Assembly (NCBI GenBank): GCA_028291545.1
Contig: JAQGHR010000080.1
Coordinates: forward strand, 1 to 44,219
From: Planctomycetota bacterium
Lineage (GTDB): Bacteria; Planctomycetota; Planctomycetia; Isosphaerales; Isosphaeraceae
Direction of reading: 5' to 3'
Length of the DNA: 44,219 nucleotides
Positions 16,860-24,611 of the stretch are shown here, piece after piece; position 1 is the stretch's first letter, and the number at the start of each line of letters is the position of its first letter. Made by a program: the position numbers and the translations under genes. Below the pieces are notes generated by a model. That model saw nothing but the letters and a program-made list of their open reading frames with translations, did no database searches and had not been told where the DNA came from.

Positions 16860-16879
16860 CGAATCGACCCGAGATCGAT

Positions 16880-16931
16880 CGGGGCGTAGCCCCGTCCGGG
16901 ATGGAAATTGTCCCGGGAACGTGATCCCGGA
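16880..16931 (+). terminator. possible terminator after ariB
   Basis: Twenty bases after the ariB stop lies a 6-bp stem with a GTA loop (CGGGGC/GCCCCG, 16880-16894), followed by TCCGGGA and TCCCGGA, which can pair with each other (16895-16931). There is no run of T, so an intrinsic terminator is only possible. Confidence 0.35.
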
Positions 16932-16965
16932 ATTCGACGCAGCGAAGCCAATGTCCGATGTTCAC

Positions 16966-17200
16966 AAAGTGAACGAATCGAAATGCTTGCGGGGACGCGG
17001 GACCGGTCGATTTTGCGAAACGAACCCAATGTCGGGACCAGAATGTGGCAATTTCGCGGTGATTAACGGGGGTTTGCAATCACGAGGACTGGGGGATCGG
17101 CTCCCAAGATTGGAGTCGGAAAAGTGAACGAATTGTACGAGACGGACGGAGGTCCGGCCTGTCGATTTTATGAAACAAAGCCAATCGCGGCGATGGGAAA
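16966..17200 (+). repeat. two imperfect copies of a dispersed intergenic repeat
   Basis: Copy one starts AAAGTGAACGAATCG at 16966 and has CGATTTTGCGAAACGAACCC from 17009. Copy two starts AAAGTGAACGAATTG at 17121 and has CGATTTTATGAAACAAAGCC from 17163. Both have 41-42 bases between the conserved blocks, and both end in a CCAAT stretch. A third partial block (GAAGCCAATGTCCGATG) is at 16944-16960. Planctomycete genomes often carry such non-coding repeats (general knowledge). Confidence 0.55.
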
Positions 17201-17326
17201 CGGGGTAAATGGCGGTCACGGAAGAGTGACATGGAGCGCCATGTTGGGTTGCAACGGGTTGTATTCGACAGAGCCGGCTGCCAATCAACGGCCACGAACT
17301 TGCCCGCGCACCCACGCGCGAAACCA

Positions 17327-17776
17327 TTACTTCCAGCTCGTGTCATCCATGGCCTTGCCAAGGAGGGCGTGACGGGAGATGCCGTCGAGAGGCACGGGGG
17401 GAAAGGTGGGGCTGCGATCGGAGGGAAGGTAGTCGCCGTCGGGACCGAGGACGAGGAGGGTCGAGCCGTCGAAGCGCCAGAGTTCGGGGACGCCGATGGC
17501 GGCGTAGATCCCTTGGCGGTCGAGGGAGCGGTGAGTCACGTCGATCTCGATCGTCAGGTCGGGCGGGGGATCGACCGTCATGTCGCAGCGGGTTTTCCCG
17601 ACGACCCTGGCCAGGTTCGTCGTGTAGAAACGCTCGTCGGGCTCGAATCCGCGATCGAAGGCTACGCGGACATGGCGATCGCCCATGGCGCGGTAGGCCG
17701 GCCAATCGAGGCCGCGAACCAGGAAATGCTGGGTCGCGGCTGCGATCTCGCGTTTGGACGTCGTCGCGGTGGCCAT
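17327..17776 (-). CDS. Uma2-family (DUF820) protein, internally shortened
   Basis: 149 residues against about 190-200 in full relatives. N-terminal part FLVRGLDWPAYRAMGDRHVR and FDRG matches the group with the pattern G-x-x-W-x-x-Y ... R-x-x-Y-D-R-G. Directly after FDRG comes FEPDERFYTTNLARVVG, which in relatives follows a stretch of about 50 residues containing the E-x-M-S-P segment. The catalytic part DMTVDPPPDLTIEIDVT and SLDRQGIYAAIGVPELWR is kept. The deletion is in frame, so the protein can still be made, but folding is doubtful. ATG 17776 lies 14 bases after the stop of the beta-CASP nuclease gene, so the two are probably one operon. Confidence 0.7.
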   Translation of the reverse strand: MATATTSKREIAAATQHFLVRGLDWPAYRAMGDRHVRVAFDRGFEPDERFYTTNLARVVGKTRCDMTVDPPPDLTIEIDVTHRSLDRQGIYAAIGVPELWRFDGSTLLVLGPDGDYLPSDRSPTFPPVPLDGISRHALLGKAMDDTSWK

Positions 17777-17790
17777 GATCGTCCTCGGCC

Positions 17791-19167
17791 TCAGACCTCG
17801 AACGACCCCAGCGGCTCGGGGATCACGACCTCGTTGGTCACGAATTTTTGCAGGGTGGGGCGGATGGCGTCCATGCTGGCGGGCTCGCCGTGGACGAGGA
17901 AGGCGTGCTCGATGTTGCCGCCGGTCTGCTCGTACCACCAGGCCAGGTCGTTGCGGTCGGCGTGGCCGGAGAAGCCGTCGAGGACGTAGACGGCGGCGTT
18001 GAGGTCGAGCCACTGGTCCATGATCTCGATCTCCTCGACGCCCTCGGCGATCCGGCGGCCCAGGGTCTTTTCGGCCTGGTAGGAGACGATCACGATGGCG
18101 TTGTCGGGATCTTCGACGGCGTGCTTCAGGTGGTGCTTGATCCGGCCGGCCTCGCACATGCCGGACGATGCGATGACGATCATCGGGCCGCTCATGTGGT
18201 TGAGCCGCCGGGATTCGTCCCACGAGCCGCAGAAGTGGACGAAATCGGCGCCGAAGTATTGGGGGTCGCGATCCATGAGCTTCCGCGCCTGGGGCGTGTA
18301 GGCGTCCGGGTGCTCGCGGTGGATGTCCGTGAGCCGCAGCGCCAGCGGGCTATCGACGTAGACCGGGATCGGCCGGACCTTGTGGACGGTGAACAGCTCC
18401 TGCAAGCAATAAACCATGCGCTGCGTGCGGCCGAGGCTGAAGGCGGGGATCACGATCTTCGATTGCAGCCGGGTGGCGCGGGCCACGATGGCATGGAGCT
18501 GCTTGATGAGCTTCTCGTTCGGGTCCAGCTCCTTGCCGCCATAGGTGCTTTCCGATACGAGAATATCAATATTTTTGACAACCGTTGGGTCGGGTAAGAG
18601 CCCGGTGTTGCGGCGGCCGAGGTCGCCGGTGAAGACGAAGCGGCGGTCCCGGTCATGCTCGCGATAATCGAGCTGGACCATGGCGGAGCCGAGGATATGG
18701 CCGGCATCTTTATACGTGAGGTAGATTCCGGGCAAGATCTCGGCGGGCAGCTCATACGGCAGGCGGCGGAGATGGTCGACGACCCACTCGACGTCGTGGA
18801 GCTCGAACAGCGGCTCGACCGGGCCGTTGTCGCCCTGGAAGTTGCGGAGATCCTCGCGCTGGATGCGGGCGCTATCGCGGAGCATCACGTTGAGGATGTC
18901 GCCGGTGGCCTTGGTCGTATAGATCGGCCCGGCATAGCCGGCGCGGGTCAGGCAGGGGAGGCGGCCGATGTGGTCGTTGTGCGCGTGCGAGACGATGACC
19001 GCGTCGAGCGAGCGGGGATCGAAGGAGAAATGGCGGTTGGGGCTGTCGGGGCTGACTCGATCGGAATCGAACAGGCCGCAATCGAGCAAGATCCGATGCC
19101 CGCCGATTTCCAGCAAGTGCGCGCTGCCGGTTACCTGACGTGCTGCCCCGTGGAACGTGATGCGCAA
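17791..19167 (-). CDS. metallo-beta-lactamase / beta-CASP ribonuclease (CPSF73-like)
   Basis: 458 residues from TTG 19167. Zinc nuclease of the RNA-processing branch. Motifs: FHGAARQVTGSAHLLEI at the N-terminus, HAHNDHIG (61-68, metal site), DAGHILGSAM, FTGDLGRR, then the beta-CASP domain with STYGG and PAFSLGRTQRM, the Ser-rich IVIASSGMCEAGRI, and C-terminal GFSGHADRNDL (RMMBL). Such proteins cut or trim RNA with two zinc ions. The TTG start fits family N-termini (M-x-x-T-F-x-G-A-x-R-x-V-T-G-S) and has GGGAGG seven bases before it; no closer ATG exists. Uma2-like gene follows after 14 bases. Confidence 0.9.
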   Translation of the reverse strand: MRITFHGAARQVTGSAHLLEIGGHRILLDCGLFDSDRVSPDSPNRHFSFDPRSLDAVIVSHAHNDHIGRLPCLTRAGYAGPIYTTKATGDILNVMLRDSARIQREDLRNFQGDNGPVEPLFELHDVEWVVDHLRRLPYELPAEILPGIYLTYKDAGHILGSAMVQLDYREHDRDRRFVFTGDLGRRNTGLLPDPTVVKNIDILVSESTYGGKELDPNEKLIKQLHAIVARATRLQSKIVIPAFSLGRTQRMVYCLQELFTVHKVRPIPVYVDSPLALRLTDIHREHPDAYTPQARKLMDRDPQYFGADFVHFCGSWDESRRLNHMSGPMIVIASSGMCEAGRIKHHLKHAVEDPDNAIVIVSYQAEKTLGRRIAEGVEEIEIMDQWLDLNAAVYVLDGFSGHADRNDLAWWYEQTGGNIEHAFLVHGEPASMDAIRPTLQKFVTNEVVIPEPLGSFEV

Positions 19168-19468
19168 ACGACCGTCCTCCCGCCGCGAAACGACAGCGCC
19201 GCGTCGGCTGGCCGGCGCTGTACGACCTCGCCCTGTCGCATGATCGAAACTAGGGGAATATCCCACACTGACCCGATTATGAACCTATTGTGTCCCGCCC
19301 CGCCCGCTACATCAAGGGCAACCCCACCCGAACATAAATCCGCCCTTGATCAAACGAGCTATTTGGCGTACGAATTGCTGTAGAGGCCCCGCGCGACCGT
19401 TCCGAGTCGCCGCCTCGCGTCCCCTTACGGCGTTCCGCCGTGTCCGAACTGGGTGAGGAGCACCCGTT
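19168..19468. other. 301-bp divergent spacer
   Basis: Lies between the minus-strand nuclease gene and the plus-strand hypothetical gene, so it should contain both promoters. A CATAAT on the minus strand (19276-19281) could be a -10 box, without a clear -35. No repeats or RNA gene seen. Confidence 0.4.
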
Positions 19469-19999
19469 ATGGCGCGCGAGATCCCCGAAACGCACCCCCT
19501 CCACCGCCTCTTCCGAGGCTTGACTGAAGCGACTTTCCTCGACGAGCTGGGCATCGGCGACCCCGGCCTCGTGGGCTACGTGGCGGGTCTCCTGGCCCGG
19601 TTCGTGCCGAGCGAGGCCATCTGGTCGATCCGCGACGGCCAGGGTCGTCGCCTCGACCAGATCGCCCGCATGGTCGCCGAGGCCGAAAACTCCCCCGACG
19701 ACGACCGCCGTCGCGAATGCCATCGCCACGTCGGCGACTTCACGCTGTTCTGGACCGGCGTCTATCCCGAATCCTTGCCCAAGCTCCGCGCCCCCGATTC
19801 GCCCGACTGTCTGATCAATTTCCAGGAACAGGGCAAACGCTCGTATTATCTCGCCAGCACCTATCGTGGCGACGAGGCACCCGTGTTGCGACGCCTCTCC
19901 GACGAGTTCGAACTCTGCGCCTTCGGCCTCTCCCGCGTCCGCCGCGAGTGGGAGCGCCCCGACGGCCACGGTAGGAAGGGGCCGTTGATCGGGGGGTGA
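19469..19999 (+). CDS. conserved-looking hypothetical protein
   Basis: 176 residues, not recognised. Soluble, no signal peptide. The composition is that of a real folded protein, with acidic and aromatic clusters (FRGLTEATFLDELGIGDPGL, DFTLFWTGVYPESLPKL, FQEQGKRSYYLASTY) and a C-terminal FELCAFGLSRVRREWE. A GTGAGGAG lies about 12 bases before ATG 19469. Nothing in the neighbours hints at its role. Confidence 0.7.
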   Translation: MAREIPETHPLHRLFRGLTEATFLDELGIGDPGLVGYVAGLLARFVPSEAIWSIRDGQGRRLDQIARMVAEAENSPDDDRRRECHRHVGDFTLFWTGVYPESLPKLRAPDSPDCLINFQEQGKRSYYLASTYRGDEAPVLRRLSDEFELCAFGLSRVRREWERPDGHGRKGPLIGG

Positions 20000-20166
20000 G
20001 CGGATCGGACCTTGCGGCGGGCTACGGACGTCGTCGTAGCTCCGATGCGACGGGCGTCCCACTTCAAGAGTCGATTATCTCAACTCAAGCCTGAAATCCG
20101 ACCCCGGTTCTGCTACCCTGTTTCTCGCCGATGTCGATCGAGCCATTCCGTTGCGGGCGAGGAGCG

Positions 20167-20961
20167 ATGCGCCGCGTGAAAACCAAATCGACGCCCCGAC
20201 TTCGACTCGACGCCCTCCGCCGGTTCGCCGCGATGTTGATCGCAGCCTCCGGCGCCAGGCCCGAGCGTGCCGCCGCGCTGGCGACGCATCTGCTCTGGTT
20301 CGAGGCGGCGGGTGCCCCGGATCATGGGATCGCCAGACTGCCCGATCTTCTGGACCAGATCGCGCGCGGCCAGATTGATCCGAAGGCCGAGGGGAAGGTC
20401 GGCCCCGAGCGAGCCGCGACGGCGGTACTCGACGGCCATAACGGGGTGCCCGAATCCATCCTCGCCCGAGCCGCGGCGATCGCCTCGGAGAAGGCGCGCG
20501 AGTACGGGTCCGGCCTGGTCCGGGTCAAGGGGATCGGCGCCGCCGGTCCGGCCGCGCCGATCGTGGCGGACATCGCCATTGGCCCGATGATCGCCATGGC
20601 TCTCGGACCGGATGGCGCCTGGTCGGTCGCCCTACCCGCGCCCGAGGGACCGCCTCTGCTCGCCGATTCCGCGCTTGGTTCCGATCACGAGGCACTCGCT
20701 GGTCTGGTGCCCTGGACGCCCTTGACCGCGCACGGAGAATGGATCGTCCAGGCCCTCTCCGTCATCGCCCTGGAACCGCTGGCCGGTTTCCACGAGCGCG
20801 TGACCGAGGCCGCGAAAGCCGCGTCGAACTCCGTACTCCGACCCGAGATGCTCGAAGCCGTCCGCCGAGACGCGCGCGAGCACGGGGTCGAGTTGAGCGA
20901 GGCGACCCAATCCAGCCTGCGAGAATGGGCCAGGAGGCTCGGCGTCGAGGACGTCTTCTAA
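20167..20961 (+). CDS. Ldh_2 (malate/L-lactate dehydrogenase-like) family protein, catalytic motif missing
   Basis: 264 residues; family members are usually 330-360. The N-terminal half follows the Ldh_2 pattern: helix with FAAMLIAASGARPERAAAL, then APDHGIARLPDLLDQIARG, TAVLDGHNGVPESILARAAA and EYGSGLVRVKGIGAAGPAA. In active enzymes the last segment contains N-H-F-G with the catalytic His; here it is KGIGAAGPAA. The NAD-binding middle is also shortened, while the end (FHERVTEAAKAAS) still resembles the family. Inference: not an NAD-dependent dehydrogenase. GAGGAG precedes ATG 20167; an ATG at 20131 is also in frame. Confidence 0.7.
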   Translation: MRRVKTKSTPRLRLDALRRFAAMLIAASGARPERAAALATHLLWFEAAGAPDHGIARLPDLLDQIARGQIDPKAEGKVGPERAATAVLDGHNGVPESILARAAAIASEKAREYGSGLVRVKGIGAAGPAAPIVADIAIGPMIAMALGPDGAWSVALPAPEGPPLLADSALGSDHEALAGLVPWTPLTAHGEWIVQALSVIALEPLAGFHERVTEAAKAASNSVLRPEMLEAVRRDAREHGVELSEATQSSLREWARRLGVEDVF

Positions 20962-21027
20962 GAAGGGCCACACCACGGCTGCGTAGGTCAGGACGCGAAA
21001 TCCGATCACGACCGGGAGCCTCTGCGC

Positions 21028-21807
21028 ATGGTCTTTCCACTGGGAGACTTACAACGCACCAAGATCGTGCCGTTTGCGACCTATGTACTGATCGCACTGA
21101 ACGTAATGGCATATTTCGTCCAGCTCGATCACGGCGAACAGTTCACGACGTCGTTCGCGGCGACACCGATCGAGATCAGCCATAACGAGGACATCGCAGC
21201 CCCGTTCGCGATCGAGATCCCGCGTCGCGTGGACCTGCTCGGCCGGGACGATGGCGCGCCGCCTCGCGAGCGCGTCATCGAACAAGGCCCGGTCCCGTTC
21301 CCGGTCTGGTTGACCCTGTTCACGGCCATGTTCCTGCACGGAAGTCCGCTGCACCTGGCGGGGAACATGCTCTATCTGTGGATCTTCGGCGACAACGTCG
21401 AGGAAGTCCTCGGCACGGTGCGCTACATCGTGGTCTATCTCTGCTGCGGCCTGATCGCCAGCCTCGCCCAGATCGCCGCCGCGCCCGAGTCGCCGATCCC
21501 CACGCTGGGGGCTTCGGGGGCGATCGCCGGCATCATGGGGATGTATCTGGTGTGGTTCCCCTATAACCGCGTTCGTGTCCTGATCTTGCGCGTGATCGTT
21601 GACGTCCCGGCCGTGATCGTCATCGGGCTCTGGATCGGATTCCAGATCTGGCAGGGAGCGGGCTCGCTCGGTCGTCTGGGCATGACCGGCGGCGTTGCCT
21701 ATCTGGCGCACGTCGGCGGTGCGGTGACCGGAATCATCATCGCGTTTCTCTTCCGCAACGACGCGAGGCGGCTTGGCCAGCCGACTTTGTTCGATGTCGT
21801 TCGGTGA
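21028..21807 (+). CDS. rhomboid intramembrane serine protease
   Basis: 259 residues, six or so membrane helices. Catalytic Ser163 in GASGAIAG and His228 in AHVGG form the dyad; the HLAGNMLYLW motif after the L1 loop and GDNVEEVLG are also typical. Rhomboids cut substrates within the membrane. The N-terminus (IVPFATYVLIALNVMAYFV) is the first helix, then a soluble loop of about 55 residues (about 35-90). Start at ATG 21028, 66 bases after the Ldh_2-like gene; the two may be cotranscribed. A hairpin at 21875-21896 follows. Confidence 0.93.
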   Translation: MVFPLGDLQRTKIVPFATYVLIALNVMAYFVQLDHGEQFTTSFAATPIEISHNEDIAAPFAIEIPRRVDLLGRDDGAPPRERVIEQGPVPFPVWLTLFTAMFLHGSPLHLAGNMLYLWIFGDNVEEVLGTVRYIVVYLCCGLIASLAQIAAAPESPIPTLGASGAIAGIMGMYLVWFPYNRVRVLILRVIVDVPAVIVIGLWIGFQIWQGAGSLGRLGMTGGVAYLAHVGGAVTGIIIAFLFRNDARRLGQPTLFDVVR

Positions 21808-22144
21808 AGAGGAAGTCGGTCGCGAGATAGGTGGAAGAAGCGTGACATCGGTTTGATGTAAGGTCCGCAGAGGCCTCCCGCCTCTTGAGGAGGGAGACAG
21901 GCACCGATAGGATCGCGATCGAGGCCGAACGTAAACCGTGTAAAGGGTGAACTCTCCGGACGGATTGACCAAATTGCGACCATCAAATAGGGACTTACGT
22001 CGAGCGGTGGGCGCATCGTCTCGTGTAGAGATCACGCCTGTCAGGACTAGCTTATTCGGGTGGTTGCATCTGAGGCGGCCCGATAGGATCCCGCGGCCAC
22101 CGATCCGCCCCCCGGAGTGGCACCCTCAGGAAGGACCAACCGCG
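21808..22144. other. 337-bp spacer
   Basis: Contains the hairpin at 21875-21896 and, near the right end, AGGAAGGA as ribosome binding site of the next gene. No gene or repeat otherwise. Confidence 0.45.
21875..21896 (+). terminator. hairpin after the rhomboid gene
   Basis: CTCCC-g-CCTC pairs with GAGG-a-GGGAG around a TT loop, nine base pairs with one mismatch, 67 bases after the stop. No T-run follows, so an intrinsic terminator is uncertain. Confidence 0.35.
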
Positions 22145-22837
22145 ATGGATCGCTGCGTCAGGCTTGCCGTCATCCCCGCCCTGATCCTGCTCTGTAATGC
22201 CGAGTCGAAAGCCGACGTGATTAGGTACCGCTATGCCGGGGTGATTACGTCGTTTACGCCTTCCGGGACGGTGGACGCCCTCAACGTGGCGCCCGGGACG
22301 CGATTCTCCGGGACGATTGCCTACGACCCTTTGAACCCGGGTGAACGCACCAGCACCCAGCACCAGCTTGTAGGTTTCCGGGTCGATGGCGACCCGGTAA
22401 GCAATCCGACGCCGTTCACCTTCCGCCTGGACGGGGTGAATTCCCCCGATGCGGGCGCGTCCGGGAGTCTCGACCTGTATGTCATTCAGCAGACAATGAC
22501 TCCTCCCAACCCCGGCGAGCCCTTGATCCCGACCACGACCCTGACGTTTGCGACGGATCAGGACGGGAGGCATGTCCTCCTTCACCTGTGGAGCAAGGGA
22601 CGTTGGCTCACCGAGGGCGGGGAGCAACCGTTGTCGCCGCCCCAGACGTTTAGCCTGAGCGACTTCACCAGGACTGAAGTGAGTTTCTTCAACTCCTCGG
22701 GAAGCTTCACAGGGGAGGTGCAGTCGCTGACCATGGAGTCCGGCGGCGATCCGGTCCCGATCCCCGAGCCCTCGTCGTGGCTGGTGATGGTCGGCGTAAT
22801 GGCGGTAGTCACTCGGCGGGCACGTCGGCCATCCTAA
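22145..22837 (+). CDS. PEP-CTERM domain exported protein
   Basis: 230 residues. Signal peptide at 1-24 (AVIPALILLC, then AESKA). The C-terminus is a PEP-CTERM sorting signal: PIPEPSSWLVMVGVMAVV followed by TRRARRPS, i.e. Pro-Glu-Pro, membrane helix, basic tail. Such proteins are processed by an exosortase and are often linked to extracellular polymer. The middle looks like a beta-sandwich (GTRFSGTIAYDPLNPGE is a pattern seen in many PEP-CTERM proteins). No exosortase gene is in the window. ATG 22145 has AGGAAGGA upstream. Confidence 0.85.
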   Translation: MDRCVRLAVIPALILLCNAESKADVIRYRYAGVITSFTPSGTVDALNVAPGTRFSGTIAYDPLNPGERTSTQHQLVGFRVDGDPVSNPTPFTFRLDGVNSPDAGASGSLDLYVIQQTMTPPNPGEPLIPTTTLTFATDQDGRHVLLHLWSKGRWLTEGGEQPLSPPQTFSLSDFTRTEVSFFNSSGSFTGEVQSLTMESGGDPVPIPEPSSWLVMVGVMAVVTRRARRPS

Positions 22838-22965
22838 AGGAGACTTCGCTTATGAATGGCTATTCTCGATGCTCCCTTCCGAACCTGGATCGATTTCGCG
22901 ATCCGAGCCGTTCGCCAACATCAATCGGCGGTCACACGCGGTGGAAGTCTATCGAAAACAACGCC

Positions 22966-23646
22966 TTACGACGACCGCTCCGCCCGGAACGTGAGCCTGC
23001 GACCGGGGAATGACACGGACGGCAAGGTGATGCGGATCAGGATCGGCCTGGCCTGGCGCATCGCGCGGCGTCGGCGAAGCTCCATGCTGCCGCCGATGAC
23101 CATGAGCGCGGCCCACCAGGAGACGCCGTGGATCAGATACGCATAGGCGAGGTAATTCACCATGATCAACCCCGTGAAGTACATCTGAACGGCCGCCGCG
23201 AAAAACCAGGCGCTGACCAGATACGCCATCATCATGAACCCGAACGCCGCCACGGTGCACAGGACCGGCTTGAACCACTCATGTTCCAGCCCCGACATCA
23301 CGTTCAACGAAGCCAGGTTGAAGGAGAGGATCAGGACCGTTCCCCACACTCGCCCGATGATCCCCGCCAAGGGTGTCGACCGGATCCAACCCCGTCCGGC
23401 AATCCCTCGCAAGACCGCAAGCACCGTCACAAACTCCACAGCCCATAACGCGACAAAATGCCATCTGTGACGATCGCCGATTGCATGCAGCCATTCGCAC
23501 GTCCCGAAACCTGCAAGATGCACCCATCCGACCGCGACGAGGGCCAGGCCCCAGCGGTTCCGCTGCGCTACGCGATCCAGGTCGTCGACCCAGGCGGCTC
23601 GGCCTTCAGAGAAGGGTTGGACCGGGAAACTCATCGATGTCGCCAT
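22966..23646 (-). CDS. multi-pass membrane protein of unknown function
   Basis: 226 residues, no family recognised. About five membrane helices: NRWGLALVAVGWVHLAGF, HFVALWAVEFVTVLAVL, GTVLILSFNLASLNV, VLCTVAAFGFMMMAYLVS and GLIMVNYLAYAYLIHGVSW. The C-terminal tail is Arg-rich and cytoplasmic by the positive-inside rule. Starts are possible at ATG 23646 or ATG 23634; the first is chosen since the promoter gives a leader of about 30 bases to it. Single gene, preceded by a good sigma-70-like promoter. Confidence 0.72.
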   Translation of the reverse strand: MATSMSFPVQPFSEGRAAWVDDLDRVAQRNRWGLALVAVGWVHLAGFGTCEWLHAIGDRHRWHFVALWAVEFVTVLAVLRGIAGRGWIRSTPLAGIIGRVWGTVLILSFNLASLNVMSGLEHEWFKPVLCTVAAFGFMMMAYLVSAWFFAAAVQMYFTGLIMVNYLAYAYLIHGVSWWAALMVIGGSMELRRRRAMRQARPILIRITLPSVSFPGRRLTFRAERSS

Positions 23647-23684
23647 CTCGGGGAATGGGTAACTTGGGCGATGTAGGTTAATCC

Positions 23685-23713
23685 ATAATAGCAACGTCGA
23701 TACGCCGTCCCAA
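23685..23713 (-). promoter_or_regulatory. sigma-70-like promoter of the membrane protein gene
   Basis: On the minus strand TTGGGA (23713-23708), a 17-base spacer and TATTAT (23690-23685): four of six and five of six matches to the consensus with ideal spacing. Transcription would start about 30 bases before ATG 23646. Confidence 0.5.
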
Positions 23714-23893
23714 GTAGAATCGGCACGGAGACGGCGCAAGCTTTGGGATCGATCCTGGTTTGCCGAAGAAATTTGGCGAGAAATTCTTACGCTTCGCGGT
23801 TGGGGCGACCCGCAACGACATCGCCCGCACCCAGGCGGGTACGGGCGACGTGTGGGGTCGATTCGTCGGAGGGAACAATTAAGGTGGTCGTCA

Positions 23894-23912
23894 CCCCCTC
23901 ACGTTGAGGGGG
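23894..23912 (-). terminator. terminator of the redoxin gene
   Basis: Perfect 8-bp stem CCCCCTCA/TGAGGGGG with a 3-base loop, 12 bases after the redoxin stop on the minus strand, followed on that strand by a T-rich stretch (TTAATTGTT) some 10 bases on. Confidence 0.6.
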
Positions 23913-23924
23913 CGTTCCGTTGGT

Positions 23925-24488
23925 CTAATCGCCCAGGATCTTGGGGATTTCGGACATGATGGACTTGACGTCGGCCTCGGTCATCTTGCCCTTGGAGTAG
24001 GCACGATTGACCACGACCTTCCCGCCCTTCCACATCATGACCGTAACGTCGGCGTCCCGGGCGATCTGGTAGTCGGACGGACCTGAGGCGTTGGCCACGA
24101 GCGTCAGGGGCACGTTCTTGACGCCTTGCTCCGTGGCAAGCATCTTGAGCGCGCCGGTCGTCTTCTCGGCGTCCTCGGTGAGGACGACGACGAACGACTT
24201 GAGTTTCTCATTCTTCGCGATTTCCGAGTCAACCTGCTTGACCAAACTGGTCAAGGGCCCTGTGGTATTACGCGCGAAAACGCAAACCACGGGGCTCGCT
24301 CCGTACTGTCAGCGATAACAGAGCGACTTGCCCTTGCTCGGACCTGTGATGTCCTGGACCTCGAACGGCGCGGCGTAATCACCCACCGCGACACCGGACA
24401 TCGGGCCATCCCCCGCGAAGGTCGCGGTCCCCACCAGATAGGCGGAGACCACCAGCGCGGGGAGACCCAATGCGATCGATTTGCGCAT
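23925..24488 (-). CDS. exported thioredoxin-like protein with in-frame UGA at a CxxC site (candidate selenoprotein or nonsense mutant)
   Basis: 187 codons if the TGA at 24311-24309 is read through. ATG 24488 has AGGAGA six bases upstream. Residues 1-25 form a signal peptide (MRKSIALGLPALVVSAYLVG, cleavage after TFA). Next comes DYAAPFEVQDITG, a redoxin entry strand, then SLCYR-stop-QYGASPVVCVFAR: Cys57, Tyr, Arg, codon 60 = UGA. In the planctomycete proteins this resembles (from memory) the fourth position is Cys, so UGA replaces the resolving Cys of CxxC and would give CxxU. Downstream the fold continues well (SFVVVLTEDAEKTTGALKML, NVPLTLVANASGP, DVTVMMWKGGKVVVNRAY). If UGA is not decoded, a short GTG-started product from 24290 lacking the active site could be made. 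Acts outside the cytoplasm. Confidence 0.7.
24258..24294 (-). promoter_or_regulatory. stem-loop just after the in-frame UGA (SECIS-like candidate)
   Basis: Fourteen bases after the UGA, CCC-c-GTGGT-TTGCG pairs with CGTAA-t-ACCAC-a-GGG around an 8-base loop (TTTTCGCG): 13 pairs with one G-U, one mismatch and one bulged T. Position and size suit a bacterial SECIS element (apical loop about 28 bases after UGA; bulged U present). The usual G near the loop's 5' side is not obvious. Confidence 0.4.
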
Positions 24489-24611
24489 CGGATTCTCCTG
24501 TCGAGACTTCCGACCGGCGAATTCCCCACCGTCAGCATGACCAATCCGGGCGACAAGTCAAGGTCGAGTTGATTTCAGGGGGAATGCCAAGTCGAGGTTT
24601 CGACCCCTGTT

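Larger units (their letters stand above)
16860..17326. other. 467-bp spacer with hairpins and degenerate repeats
   Basis: Holds the hairpins after ariB and the repeat copies at 16966-17200. The short frames here are produced by the repeat and carry no family motif. This is the right border of the AT-rich island; GC rises again beyond about 17230. Confidence 0.5.

Noticed and set aside
14400..16860. Inverted near-repeat around GATTCTGACGAATCG at the island ends as attachment site
   Set aside because: The similarity needs gaps, is short, and one side overlaps the ariB stop; not enough for an att site.
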